35,854 nucleotides of DNA from assembly GCA_049999765.1 (NCBI GenBank), contig JBNGIQ010007935.1, positions 22,161 to 58,014 on the forward strand, in the 5' to 3' direction. Positions 22,601-33,392 of this stretch are shown here, piece by piece. The position numbers and the translations under genes were made by a program. The DNA is from Phaeoceros laevis. Taxonomy: Eukaryota > Anthocerotophyta > Anthocerotopsida > Notothyladales. Position 1 is the first letter of the stretch, and the number at the start of each line of letters is the position of its first letter. The notes below the pieces were generated by a model. That model was not told the origin of the DNA. It did not search any database and was given only the letters and a program-made list of their open reading frames with translations.

Positions 22601-25600
22601 GTGAAGCACCTGCGTTGGACTAGGTTATGAAAGGCCGAAGCACCTGCGTTGGACTAGGTTCTGAGAGGTAGTCTCACCCGCGAGATTGTAGCAGCGGTCC
22701 GTAACTTGATATCTGGGAACTGATGAAGCCATCCTGGGATTTTGGAGAGCTTCAAGGCTGCTTCGTGGTATTCCTCCAGGTCTACGGCTTTCTGGTGCAG
22801 GCACTTTTTCCACCATTGTTGAATGCATGCTGCAGCACTATGCCTGCAGGCTGCTATGACCTGCAAAGCTCATCGCCGTAAGACACGTTTTCAAAATCTT
22901 GTTCTTTGCTGTAGCTCAAAAGGAGATAAGAATCAAGTCTTGATACACACCCAAATGAGAGAGCAAGTAATATCTGAAAGCTGTTCTTACCATTTTGGTC
23001 TGTTTCTCTTGCATGGCAAGCTGTCGCTTGTTCTCAGTAGACCGACGTACTTTGTCATATTCTGCTACCTTTTTCCAACTTGCATCACTGTCCTTCTGAG
23101 AACATCAAGCAGAAACCCTATTTGTGATCACGAAGGAGCCAAGTTCCACTTCTTGATTGATGACTAGGTGGATTATGGAAAGATTGTGCTTACAACAGAT
23201 CTACTGTCGTCGAAATGTAGCACAGAGTCATCAGCAGAGCACGAGGACAAGTTCGAGCAGTGAGATACAGCTCGTCTGTGATACGAACCTATGACCTCAT
23301 TATTGTCAGGCCCATCAGCTTTTGGATTAATGGCTTGCTGTGCGGACAGAGATATGCATGGAGACAGTCCAATTCCCTGTTTCAACACGAACACAGTGAG
23401 AAGCACATATAACCAAACTTGTTGCAGCCTCGCAAGCTATGTTCAGTAACAGTGACTCCATCAAAGCCTACCTTCCCTTTCGAAACTCTCATCTGCCGAA
23501 TTATCTCGGTTTCCTCTTCAGAGAGCCATAAGAGTTGTTGTACACAATTCCCTACAGGTGGGACTATGCTTTCGTGCAAAGGGTGTGTATTGGGTGCAGA
23601 AGGTATGTCCGCGCCAAAAGTATCGGCAAAAGCAACTTGAGGTTCAGTTGCACGATACTGACCTGGAAACGAGCTACCATTGTGGCCTACCTGACATTGC
23701 TTCCTCAGCAGAAAGGCAGACTCCTGGTTCAAGCTGCCCTGCACTCGTCTTATACTGCTTTGCTGGTTACAAGTAGCGGAAGGAGCAATGTATGGAACTA
23801 CAGATGGGTGGTTGCATGAACTGAATTCCTGGACATTCATTTCTTTTGTGTCATATGGGTGTGAGATCCCCTGTTGAGTTTCCGAGCTCACCTTGTATCC
23901 TTTTCTGTTGTAAGGATACATACCAGAACTGACATACTTAGAATGCTCATGTTGGTGTCCTGTACAAGCTGAGTGCAGCCCAGAGGCATTGGGTATACAT
24001 CCGGTGGTAGTCTCCTGATCATGATTGAAGGAAGTTTCCGACGGACAAAGCTCTGTTTGGGATTCACAAGAATGACCTAGAAGATGAGAGCTTCCAAGGG
24101 CATGTTCGCTTTGATTCTGGTTAACACAAACCCACGGGTTTGCCACACATGGTTGTTGCCGAGCAAGGTGATGTGGCATTTGAGTTGATATTCTGGAAAG
24201 GACAGGCCCACATGACTCTGGGAAGGCGGATTTCTCAATACCAGTACGCTGGGTTGAAAGAGAACAGACAGAAGAGGAGGTGCTTTGCGTCTGTGAGCAG
24301 AAAGGATAGCCACTGCGGTGATGGGAGACTGGGTCAAGTGTCAGCGTTCTTGGAGAGTACGGAGACGGATTGTAGTTCCTGAAGCTTGACTTTGAGCCTT
24401 GCAAGCAGTTCCCACTGGCAGTAGTAGGGCGGGCAGATACATCAAATGGCTGATGGAGGGCGCCATCCTCCTTTGCTAGGCTGGGACAGGGAGCCGTACC
24501 ACATCTAACTCCAAAAGTGTAGGCGCTTGGCTCAGGATCACGAAGGGGCTGGGACCAAGTAGTGACCTCTGCACTTCGCTGCGGGGTATCCAAAAGAAGC
24601 AGAGAGGTCAATGCGGAAACAGAAGATGGCTCGGCAGGAGCCCTACAAGCTGGGGGGTCAGTTGCCATGGAGCTGGAGCTCTGTCTACTCTCGTCCACTG
24701 ATATTGTTGAATACCTTGCTAGGAAAACCTGTTCAGCAGGAGCAATATGCTTAGAGAGTAGGACATGCTGGTTGGTAGACTGAGTTGTCCGAGACTCAAC
24801 CGAATAATTGGTTTCGTCTTTAAGGGTATCCTGTAGGGACAGACCAGATCTGGCTTCCTTATAAGAGCTTGGGCATCCAGGGGGGTCGAGGGTATCTAGA
24901 ACAGTGCACTTTTCAACAAGAGATACAGGATTGCTCACCCCTGCCTCATCCTCCTGAGCTGAATCATGTGGAGAGTCTGCATCCTCTGTAAACATAGTAT
25001 TCGACATACTTCCATCTTCCTGACTCGAATCACAACCTTTCAGCTTCATTTTGACGCCTGACTTATTGATTGCTTTCTTTGGAAGCTTCTCCTCATTGCC
25101 AACAATTAGGGACAATGATGTGTAGCTGTAACCATGGGAGTCAGCGGTCTGCTCTTTGTCCTTCCGAAAACCCAAGATACCTCTCATCTTGCTTTTTCCA
25201 AAGATCGACCTGCTCCCTTCCTGCTTGTCTACAGTCCCATTTGTAGGTTCTGTTCCGAGTCTAGCAACGGGTTGCACGCTGTCTTGCCGGTCATCTTCAA
25301 CTGAGTATATCTTCTCTCGTCGAAGTGAACCAAACGCAGAGCAACAAGTCATTAGCTGGCCAGATTCCAGAGGCTCTGGGTGCTTGCAATCCGGGTCAAG
25401 TATTGCACGTTCCCCTATACTAGAGTAGCCATTTACGTACTGCGGAATCCTTCCCTCACGTGACTGGCCAGACTCTTGAAACCCTCCTCCCCCTGCAACT
25501 TCCTTGGCAGGCAGACATTCCTCAAGTGGCTCCGGATTCTCGTCAGTTGCCCCATCACCAGATAAATCCGTATCATCAGACCGACGACCACAAAGCTTGC

Positions 25601-28345
25601 CCTCCTGTTTGTTCAGGAATAGAACTTCCTTCTGCAAGACTTCACTGCTTGCAACCTGCTGCAGCATCAGACTCTTGTTCTCATGGCTAAGCCGCAACCA
25701 ACTGTAAGCGGCGCTTTTCTTTGAGCGAAAAAGAACTGGCATCCGGCGTAACCTAGTTAGGCGCTCCTTCATGTGGAAATCTTTCAACATGGCTTTGATG
25801 CCAGTTGCTTGTGCCCGAAGACCACTGTCGTCCGGATCTATCCCGGTTTGTACAATCTTGAAATCAGTTCCTATATGAACCCCATTTCCCTTCACTATCC
25901 CAAACTCAGGGACAGGGACCGTTGAGTATTGAGAATGCAGCAGGCCCGGAGACCTTGTTTCAGCTTCTGCTTCCGGTGCCAGACCCGGTTCTAAATGAAC
26001 CCCATTTTCCTTAACGATTCCAAACACAGGGGCCGTTGAGTATTGAGCATTCAGCAGGCCTGGAGACCCTGCTTGTGCTTCTGCTTCCGGTGCCAGACCC
26101 GGTTCTGATTCTGATGTTTCCCAGGCTCCAGTGTTTGACTGGCCTACATTGTGCTCCAGCAAATCGAGGTCATGTTTCTGCTCTACAGAAGCCAGCACAT
26201 CTGAGTTCACCAAACAATGGACAGGAGTCAGTGAATCTTTCTGTCGCATCTAAGAAAAGTAGTGTGCAAATGCATTGATAGAATACCGTAAACACTTGGA
26301 TCAAACTTCATACACGTCATTCATGAACAAATGGTCGAGCAGATAGAAATGAACGCGGGACCCTACGAATTAATTTGAAGGTGACCATATGCTCAAGTTT
26401 CAAGCTCGGTCAGGTTGTTTGATTCTAAAAGAAAATGCTTCCAATCAAGAAAATAGGATAGCTCAACATTCTTGAAAGAATATATATATGTAACATGTAT
26501 TTATTCTTCCCATACTACCTTCCTCTCCCACACCTACATATGCGTTTCCAGATATCTGAATACATGAAGACGTGGAATACTCATAGGGGTTAATCAGACG
26601 AATGCGAACAGCACGATGAATGTCAGGCCGAGCACACATCCAACAACGACTCGTCAAGAAGCATGCATAAGGTAAACCAACAGCGCTTGCCACAACAGTG
26701 ACTGGTCAACAAACATCCTCATCCCTAATTAGGAAATGCATTGTTACAGTACTGTTTCATGCGATTGCCCAACTGCTTACAATCAAACACCATTCATACC
26801 AGACACCCATGCTGATATTTGCAGTTCTTGACGATCCTGTGGAAAGCTTGCTTCAGCTGAATTGTTCTCCTCCGTCCCTCCATTTGAAACCCCTGATTGC
26901 ACATCTTCCTCGCGTTGTAGCTGGACTACCTTCTCCTGGTCAGTTTGTTCATCTTGAAACAAACAAGTTATCTCTGCTATTGTCCTGTTGATAAGCGCAG
27001 AGTGACCAACACTCTGCGCAGCACCAGAAACCACCTCCCCGTCACAATCCTTGGATGCCAAAGCGATTGCCTCTGGTTCCTTGAAAGCATCTCCCACGTA
27101 CTTCTCTTCACAGCCTGACAAGTGGTGTTCATGTGCTTTTGTAGAAAATTCCGGGGGAGAGGAAGAAAGCTTCACAGGAGGGTCCTCGGTCCACGCCGTG
27201 AGATCTTCTGAGAGAACACTACCATGTCCGTTGCAATCCTCCTTTCTGTTTCTACTTATCAGCTTGCTACCCTGTGGCCCAACCTTTTCCTTCCTCTTGA
27301 ATCTAAGGATGTAAGGCTTCCGTCCCACGGACGACAGACCTGCTTTGAAAGAAATAAAACTTCGCGCCATCGGGCTAGCACGATTTTGCGCGCCTGAGAA
27401 GTCAAAATAACCAGATCTCAACCAGGCCTTCATACTCCGCCGCTTGTCGATCATATGGCTTCTTTCTCCGATAAGCTTCTCCATGCTTAAACGGCTCTTG
27501 CGATCATCTGTGCCGTCACTTTTGCTTCGTCTTAGCTTCTCTTTCCTGCTGCGACTACGCTGTGGCTGGTGCTCGACTCCGTTGGCAGGAATTTTTCCTG
27601 TATCCTTGGCAATCTCGTTGGCTTGCCCGGGTTCGTTGCTTGATTGCCTTAACTCACCAGATCTTATTCGCTCTAGCTGCTCTTTCAACAGGGCATTCTC
27701 TCTTGCAAGAATTGCTCTGGAGGCCTCTTGTTCTCTGATTCTGGAAGCCATTTCACTCAGTCGAGCATCAATCTGATCCTTCCCAGTGATTTCTTCCACA
27801 TTCTGGAGCTTTGCCTGCCCCGGAGCTATGGTACCCTGTAACACATGCATTTTCCCTGTCTGTTGTATGCCCAGATTCGTATGATTACGGCTATCAAACA
27901 ACTCCGCCAACTGTTTGGCCTTATCATTCCAGTCAAGTTTCCTTCTGTCCATGCCATTTTGTCCAGCTGCCAGAGCCTTGTCCTCTGCCAAGTTGCCTCT
28001 CAGCTTCGGACCTTTTGTTGCATTCTGGGCAAGCAATTCTTTGAAATCAATCCGGATCCTACATGGTGATTTTGACCGCCTGGAGTGGAACCTCCTTGCT
28101 GGAAGGCATGCTTCTACAGGCACTGTCAAGGTCTTTTGCAAGTGACCTGCGCCATTACCATTGCCATTTGCCACACCAACATCACGCCCCTGCGGCACAG
28201 ACACAGCGTTGTTGCCCGTGGGGTCCTCAGGCTTAGCTTTATGACCACTTGTGAATGTGAAGATCGTACCCTCCCCGCAGCCTCCATTCAAAACACCTGT
28301 GTTTTCAAGAATTGCATTCCCCCATCCCGTGTGCGCCCTGTCCAT
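19699..28345 (-). CDS. Large multi-exon protein of unknown function with IQ-like motifs
   Basis: I do not recognise the family. The start is ATG 28345 (MDRAHTGWGNAIL), with an in-frame TAG seven codons upstream. Exon 1 runs to about 26800 and is basic and Ser/Arg-rich. It has a coiled-coil-like stretch (SEMASRIREQEASRAILARE) and KLDWNDKAKQL. The join to exon 2 (26249-23472, 926 codons, mostly disordered) is the weakest point, and two genes are possible. Phase-consistent exons follow at 23376-23194, 23095-22991, 22860-22678, 22567-22424, 22283-22258 (26 nt), 22019-21896 and 21763-21640. Later exons are approximate: about 21540-21478, 21439-21024, about 20925-20780, about 20703-20600, about 20499-20180, 20080-19935 and a last one ending at TAA 19699-19701. 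Two IQ-like motifs occur: AAACIQQWWKKCLHQ and AAITIQRWWRNLNRQKR. The C-terminal part has KLDWSKVKPMVRSR and NYSKVKSRLFNYERKG. IQ motifs suggest calmodulin binding, and a cytoskeletal scaffold is a guess. Confidence 0.6.
22258..22283 (-). other. Candidate 26-nt micro-exon of the IQ-like gene
   Basis: It is flanked by ...GGCATCTCAG and a consensus donor GTGAGTG. It enters in phase 0 after the exon ending NNMK and leaves two bases (TG). These join the T opening the exon at 22019 to give PRGDSSYLC-LRLCADRF without a stop. Skipping it would break the phase. Confidence 0.55.
22603..22660. repeat. Tandem duplication, 24-bp copies 34 bp apart
   Basis: The sequence starting gaagcacctgcgttggacta occurs at 22603-22626 and again at 22637-22660, inside the 110-bp intron between the two IQ-like exons. 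It lengthens the intron and leaves the splice sites untouched. Confidence 0.85.
25872..26105 (-). repeat. Coding tandem repeat near the start of the large exon
   Basis: Two units of 38 and 40 aa follow each other. Both begin EPGLAPEAEA, continue SPGLL..QYST.PV and end FGIVK.NGVH. It is an in-frame duplication inside a disordered region. Confidence 0.9.
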
Positions 28346-29919
28346 ACTGCGCAGCCTGCCCTAGAGCCCTTCAGCTCTTGACATTTACCTTTCATTTCCA
28401 GCCATACGCTCAGGGCTCACGGCGTAGCCACGCTGCCAGGCACTCGGCTGGGTTCCAAGCACCCTCACCAATCTTCACCATTTTAGGGCACCACCAGAGA
28501 GGGGCGGCCTGGGAACGAGCGCCCTGCGCTGTTCTGGAAACAACAGAACAAGAATGCTGACCGATAGATCAAATCTTCAAGAGCTTGGGGGGGATTAAGC
28601 TCAGCGTAGCAATTGATGCAGCCATTGCAGTCACACAGCAAACCTCAAGCTCAATCCTTGGGTAAGCTGACCCAACACCTAGCCGGGACGGTCGACATTA
28701 GTCCGCGTGAAGAGTACAAGTGTACAAAACAGTTTCAGAACGCGACCCCAATTCCCGAAATGCAGAAGGTTGCACATGCCCAAGAATCGGGGAGCAAGGA
28801 CGCAACCCAATCCAACTAAAGCCCACATGAGCCAATTTGCAAACACAAATTCAAGGTTGAGGCGCACATGGAGCAACAACGAGGCCACCGTAACATGACA
28901 TGCCTGAACGCGGAGCGGGTCAAGAAGTCAGGGATTGGAGAGTGCAGGCGTGGCTTGCACACTCGGGTCTGCTAGCTGGAGTCGGCGAACGTTAGTTGGC
29001 AAGAAGGCGAAACGGGAAACAGGCTGCCGCAAACCAGCGGTTATTGCAGAAGGCAAAAGACTCCTTTCATTAGTTTCTCCAGTCTGAAACTGATTTGCAC
29101 GCGTATGGAACTAAATGTAGGGCGTATTGCGTTCCTGACAGTGTGTATGTGATAATATGAATATCCGGGTAAGGTCTGGTGAACGTCCGGTTCTAAGCAA
29201 GGCAAACTTGGCAAAAACGTCTTTGCGTTGCTTACAACCGTCCCGGGGGCCTACAGGCGCTGGGCTCTGTTCTTGCCACGATCCACAGAGTGATCAGAGC
29301 TTGACGATTTTCATAGCCTGCCTTCTTGTCTCGACTAAACTTCTGTTAAGCAGTCTCCAAAACTTCTTTTGAGCAGTCTCCAAAAGTCGGGGACCCGAAA
29401 ATGTTTCATCCTCGATTTGGGCTCCTTGGAAGTTCTTCTGGGAGGGCATCTTCGATGGCACTCTCCCTGTAGTAGCGGAGGCGAATGTTGCTTCCTTTTG
29501 TTCGATCCTGGGTGCAGGCCTAGGTGACCTCCTTCCGCAGTGGCAGGCCCAGGCCTGGACCTGGATGGGGGAGGGGGGCTGGGCAGAGTGACCTTCATCT
29601 GCCGGCCTCCATGGCTTATTATTTATTACCCGTTTTGCCGGGGCTGCGCTAGTGGTCCCTAGTAGAAAAGCGGTACACCGTACACCTGATCATGCAATTG
29701 TCCTCCAGGGATGTCAGACATTCGAACCATATGACAGCCGAGGTCAGCGCAAAGCGCGCGTTGCAAAAGCGTTTCGCCTGCACGACAGGGAAAAAAAAAG
29801 AAGGCGATACTAGAGTTTATTTCGACTGGCCAAATGGTATGCCATACACGGCTAATAAACACTGACGAGGAACCAAAAATGGTGAAACGTCATGTAAGTT
29901 AAATGGTCAGTGATGCTTA
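28346..29919. other. Intergenic region
   Basis: This lies between the 5' end of the IQ-like gene and the 3' end of the methyltransferase gene, both on the minus strand. It should hold the IQ-like gene's promoter. A small direct repeat (gcagtctccaaaa near 29350 and 29372) is present. I recognise no gene. Confidence 0.6.
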
Positions 29920-31478
29920 TTAAACAAGGGCTTCGAGAGCGACGAAACACCCTCCAGGATGAACAATTTTGATGCTAGAGAAGCCAGCATCCAGCACCAG
30001 TTTCCTGAACTCGGCCTCCGACCTCTCCTTGCCGTTCACATTCATTGTCATCATATACATGTCAAGGTGCAGCTGACTCTGGAGCTCAGCATCGTCGGAC
30101 GTCTCAGTCGGCAGAACAGCGTCCACTATCATGAGCTTGCCATGAGGGGGAAGAGCTTTCCTCACGTTTTTCAGAATGCGAGCGCAGTCCTTGTCACTCC
30201 AGTCGTGCAGAATCCACTGCTCAACCAGTCACACAACGTCCAACAGCACGTCCCTTTCAGTCACATTCATGATCTCTTCAGCAATCAACATCGCAGATAC
30301 TTATCCACTGACAGAACTGGAGCTGAATTGAAGAAACCTGATACGTCTACCTACTTGTAACTCTATGCATTGCCCAGCCAGCCTCCAAGGAGGCAGCAGA
30401 AACAGCAATAGGTTACCTAATAAGTATCAGGCAGTGTCAATTACCTTCAAGAAAATGGCGTCTCCGCTGGGAACGCTCTCAAACATATCACCAGCAACAT
30501 TCTCCACCCCTGGAATCCAAACTCTCCTCTCATCAGAACCAACCTTGCAAGCACGAGCCCGTCCGCAAAATCCAACACTGAAATGCAATTCAACTCACCA
30601 ACACAGCTGCTTCTGAAAGCAATCAAACCTAAGACTTGGAATCCCTACCTGGAAAAGCAGGGGCATTGGCAATGACATGAGGCTGGTCGAAATTGATCCC
30701 CTTGAGGTGCGGGTGCGCTTCCACGATCATCCGTATCGTCTGGCCGTAGCCTCCCGCCACATCCACCAGCGTGCCCTTGTAATCCTTGAATCCGTCATAC
30801 CGCTTCAAGAAATCCCCCACCTCAATCTTGGAGGTGCTGGCCATGAACTTGTTGAAGAGGGCGTCGAACCCAGGGTTCTGGGAGCCGTAGGTCCAGACGT
30901 CGGTGCCGTGCGCCTTGACGAAGGGCGGCTCCCCGTCCACCGCCGACTCCGCCAGATGCTGCCCGCAGGTGACGCTGCTGGAGTCCGTCTCGAACTGCAC
31001 CAGGGACTCGAAGGACAGGCCTTCCTTGTCGCCGATGAGCAGCCAGGAGGTGGAATTGAGCGCGTACTTGCGCTCCACGTTCCCCTCCTCGCTCACCTTC
31101 ACGGCCTCGTCGAACACTCCGTAGGCTGTGAGCAGGCGCAGGAAGCGCCCGATTGTGGCCACCGTGAAGCCGGTGCTGTTGGCAATGTCTGCCGCAATTT
31201 CCCTGCAAGTCGGATCCACCATGCATCAAATCCTAGGTCAATTGAAGACCTATGCTTGAATGCGAGACAAGGAATTTTTTTGCAGGGGGTAACAGCTGGA
31301 GGAGAAGAATGCCTTACTCTAGAGCGAGGAATTGGCCCAGGCCGGCCTTGGCCATGATCGTGTGCACTCCCAGATCCACCACGGCCTTGAGCGCCATCGG
31401 CACCAGCCAGAGCGTGCTGACCCGCACCAGGCGCAGGCGGTCACTCATGACTCCAGATCCCTCCCGCACCGCCGCCAT
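29920..31478 (-). CDS. Plant O-methyltransferase, COMT-like (class I)
   Basis: This cytosolic SAM-dependent enzyme methylates hydroxyls of phenolics such as caffeate derivatives or flavonoids; the substrate cannot be read from sequence. Four exons, 31478-31318, 31202-30649, 30509-30445 and 30216-29920, total 1077 nt, giving 358 aa, the usual family length. The start MAAVREGSGVM is the first ATG of the frame. The dimerisation domain begins LVPMALKAVVDLGVH. SAM motif I is LVDVAGGYG (residues 199-207, with Ala in place of the usual Gly), then FDQPHV at 225-230. The catalytic pair is His264-Asp265 in WILHDW, and GKERSEAEF lies near the C-terminus, where the family has its second acidic catalytic residue. 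Splice phases agree: GA+G, G+GG and phase 0. Nothing suggests inactivation. Confidence 0.94.
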
Positions 31479-32207
31479 AGCCACAGACGTCCGAGCTCCT
31501 CCCTTCAAAATCGACAATCGTCGGGCTGCCTGGCTGGCTACAGCTGCTACCGCTGCTGCTGCTCAAGAGTGAAATGCCTGGCGATCTAACATGTATAAAT
31601 GATGGTGGAGGCTCAGGCTCAGGCTCAGCACAGGATCCTGCCATCATTGACTCACAGAGGCCTCGGAACGATGCCGGAACACGAGCCAAAGCAAGCCGGT
31701 ATACCTACCATTCCATGCAGCAGCCAGGCTACTCCAGTCTTTGCACAGTCTACAGACTCTACACTGTGGGGGTTCATAATTCATTCAATATAAGTACAAC
31801 AAAACCCCGAAAAACCCCGAACACTGGTTTTCGTCGCCAGGTCGCGGGGCCCACCACCTGGCAGCCGTTGCCGAGGCCGCTCGCTACTGTGCGTGACGCC
31901 TCCTCCACCTAAACATCATTTGACAGTACGTACATAGTACAGTTTTGTCGGAGGAAGTTCGGAAGGCGGTCCGAAAGCACCATGCCTGCCTTTTACGATG
32001 CGCCGGCTATGGAGCGAAGCCTGACACGGCCTCCTCAGCCAATCCCAGCAGTTCTTTCCCTACGCTCTCTCTAATCTCTGTCCGGACACGGACACGGACT
32101 TCTAGACTATTCCAAAGCAGGAAGCACGACGACGAGCAAGGTTGCGCGGCCTTCCAGGATGTAAAACGAAACTGGTCACCTAATTAATAATTATGGCATA
32201 CCTGCCA
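31479..32207. other. Region upstream of the methyltransferase gene
   Basis: This is the likely promoter of the minus-strand methyltransferase. It contains a short tandem 'aaaccccg' motif near 31802 and no recognisable gene. Confidence 0.55.
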
Positions 32208-32851
32208 TACCACTTGGAGTTTTGGCCATACTCAATCAGCCTGCCATCGTCATGTGAAATGTGTACATTGTGGTGGCCCCCATATGTTGGTGGAATGCCA
32301 AGCCATTAAAGCTCATGCTACATGTTGCAATTGTCAAGGAAAACATGGGGGCTTCTCATGCCTTTTGTCCAGGTCTTGTACAAGCCAATGTTGCCATCTC
32401 TCATAGAGGGAGTCATACATGAGCTATCTTCAATTCTCTCTATTGCACATATGGGTCTGGTTAAGGTCATGAGCTATCTTCAATTCTCTCTATTGCACAT
32501 ATGGGTCTGATTAAGGTCTCCAGCTGGGTTCATGTGGGGCACTATCTATGCAGTATTGTTGAAGGACTTCATGACAACTCATGACTTCAAGGCATTTTTG
32601 GCCATTATCTTGAGTTTAGGTTGTTAGCTTTCTTTTATTGCTTTATTTGGTTTGCTCTAGTGTCCTTGCATTTTAGGTTCCTTCACATAGCTATTTTAGC
32701 TTTGTTACTTTGTTTGCTCTATTCCTCTTTCTCTTGCTTTCCCAAATGACGATTCATTCTTGTTTTTTATTCACGTTCATGCATCATAGCCTCACAGGTG
32801 CATACGCCTAATAATAAATAAATAAATAAATACCACTTGGAGTCTTGGCCA
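32208..32851 (+). mobile_element. Retroposed element with target-site duplications and A-rich tail
   Basis: A 21-bp sequence beginning taccacttggagt lies at 32208-32228 and again, with one mismatch, at 32831-32851, as expected of a target-site duplication. The insert between (602 bp) ends in a TAA/AAAT-type tail (about 32808-32830), typical of LINE-mediated retroposition on the plus strand. Near its 5' end a short reading frame encodes two zinc knuckles of the spacing CX2CX3HX4C (Cys/His codons at 32260, 32269, 32281 and 32296, then 32323, 32332, 32344 and 32359). That spacing occurs in LINE ORF1 proteins. No reverse transcriptase is present, so it is a deleted or non-autonomous copy. Confidence 0.82.
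32419..32518. repeat. Tandem duplication of 50 bp inside the retroposed element
   Basis: The 50-bp unit starting catgagctatcttcaattct occurs at 32419-32468 and 32469-32518 with one difference (ggttaaggt against gattaaggt). Confidence 0.93.
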
Positions 32852-32899
32852 GTCTAAAAAAACTTTGGTATCGCCAATTTTTTTATGGTAGTATGGCGG

Positions 32900-33060
32900 G
32901 CACCAGGTGCCACCGGCTGTAGCGGTCCTCCGTGTAGTGTAGCCGTCTTCCCTGTGGTGTAGCAGTCCTCCCTATAGGGCGCGCGCCAACATAGTAGTAG
33001 GGGTCCTCCCCATAGGGCGCGCGCCATTATGCGCGCCAACATAATGGCGCGCTCACTATA
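32900..33060. repeat. GC-rich short-repeat cluster with a hairpin
   Basis: Degenerate copies of 'gtgtagcagtcctcc' at 32910-32975 are followed by several gcgcgcc motifs. Arms 33019-33031 (gcgcgccattatg) and 33040-33052 (cataatggcgcgc) are a perfect 13-bp inverted repeat with an 8-nt loop. Confidence 0.8.
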
Positions 33061-33100
33061 GGGTTTAGGGTTTAGGGTTTAAAGGTTTAGGGTTTAGGGT
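33058..33100. repeat. Interstitial telomere-type repeats (TTTAGGG)
   Basis: About five TTTAGGG units occur in a row, with one interruption (tttaaagg). This is the plant telomere motif lying inside a chromosome. Confidence 0.9.
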
Positions 33101-33310
33101 GGACCATAGGTCCCTCCCAATGAATAATACTCATATTCACCAACCGGTTAATTACCGGCAACTTGCCGGGTCTCCGTGACAGCTGAGCTGTTCTTATAGA
33201 TTATACCGGTTAATTACCGGCAACTTGCCGGTAATTAACCGGGTGGGCCATAGGTCCCTCCCGATGAATAATACTCATACTTCCGGTCTGAGCTCTTCTT
33301 ATAGATTATT
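33101..33310. repeat. Imperfect duplicated block with a long perfect hairpin
   Basis: The segment starting ggaccataggtccctccc at 33101 recurs at 33245, and 'cttcttatagattat' type sequence recurs at about 33190 and 33295. Between them, arms 33206-33222 (ccggttaattaccggca) and 33226-33242 form a perfect 17-bp inverted repeat with a 3-nt loop. The left arm also occurs alone at about 33143. The layout resembles fold-back or MITE-like DNA; no coding capacity is seen. Confidence 0.85.
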
Positions 33311-33392
33311 TATTTTGAACAGACAATTGATTTCATTATTGATCTTATAAAAATCTGCTTATTAAAACGGACAAGTGTTATGGCAAACGGTT

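Noticed and set aside
30677-31357. 226-codon plus-strand frame over the methyltransferase gene
   Set aside because: It is antisense to the methyltransferase exons, whose splice structure and motifs are unambiguous.
33059-33100. A chromosome end
   Set aside because: Only about five TTTAGGG units are present and ordinary genes continue beyond them; this is an interstitial tract.
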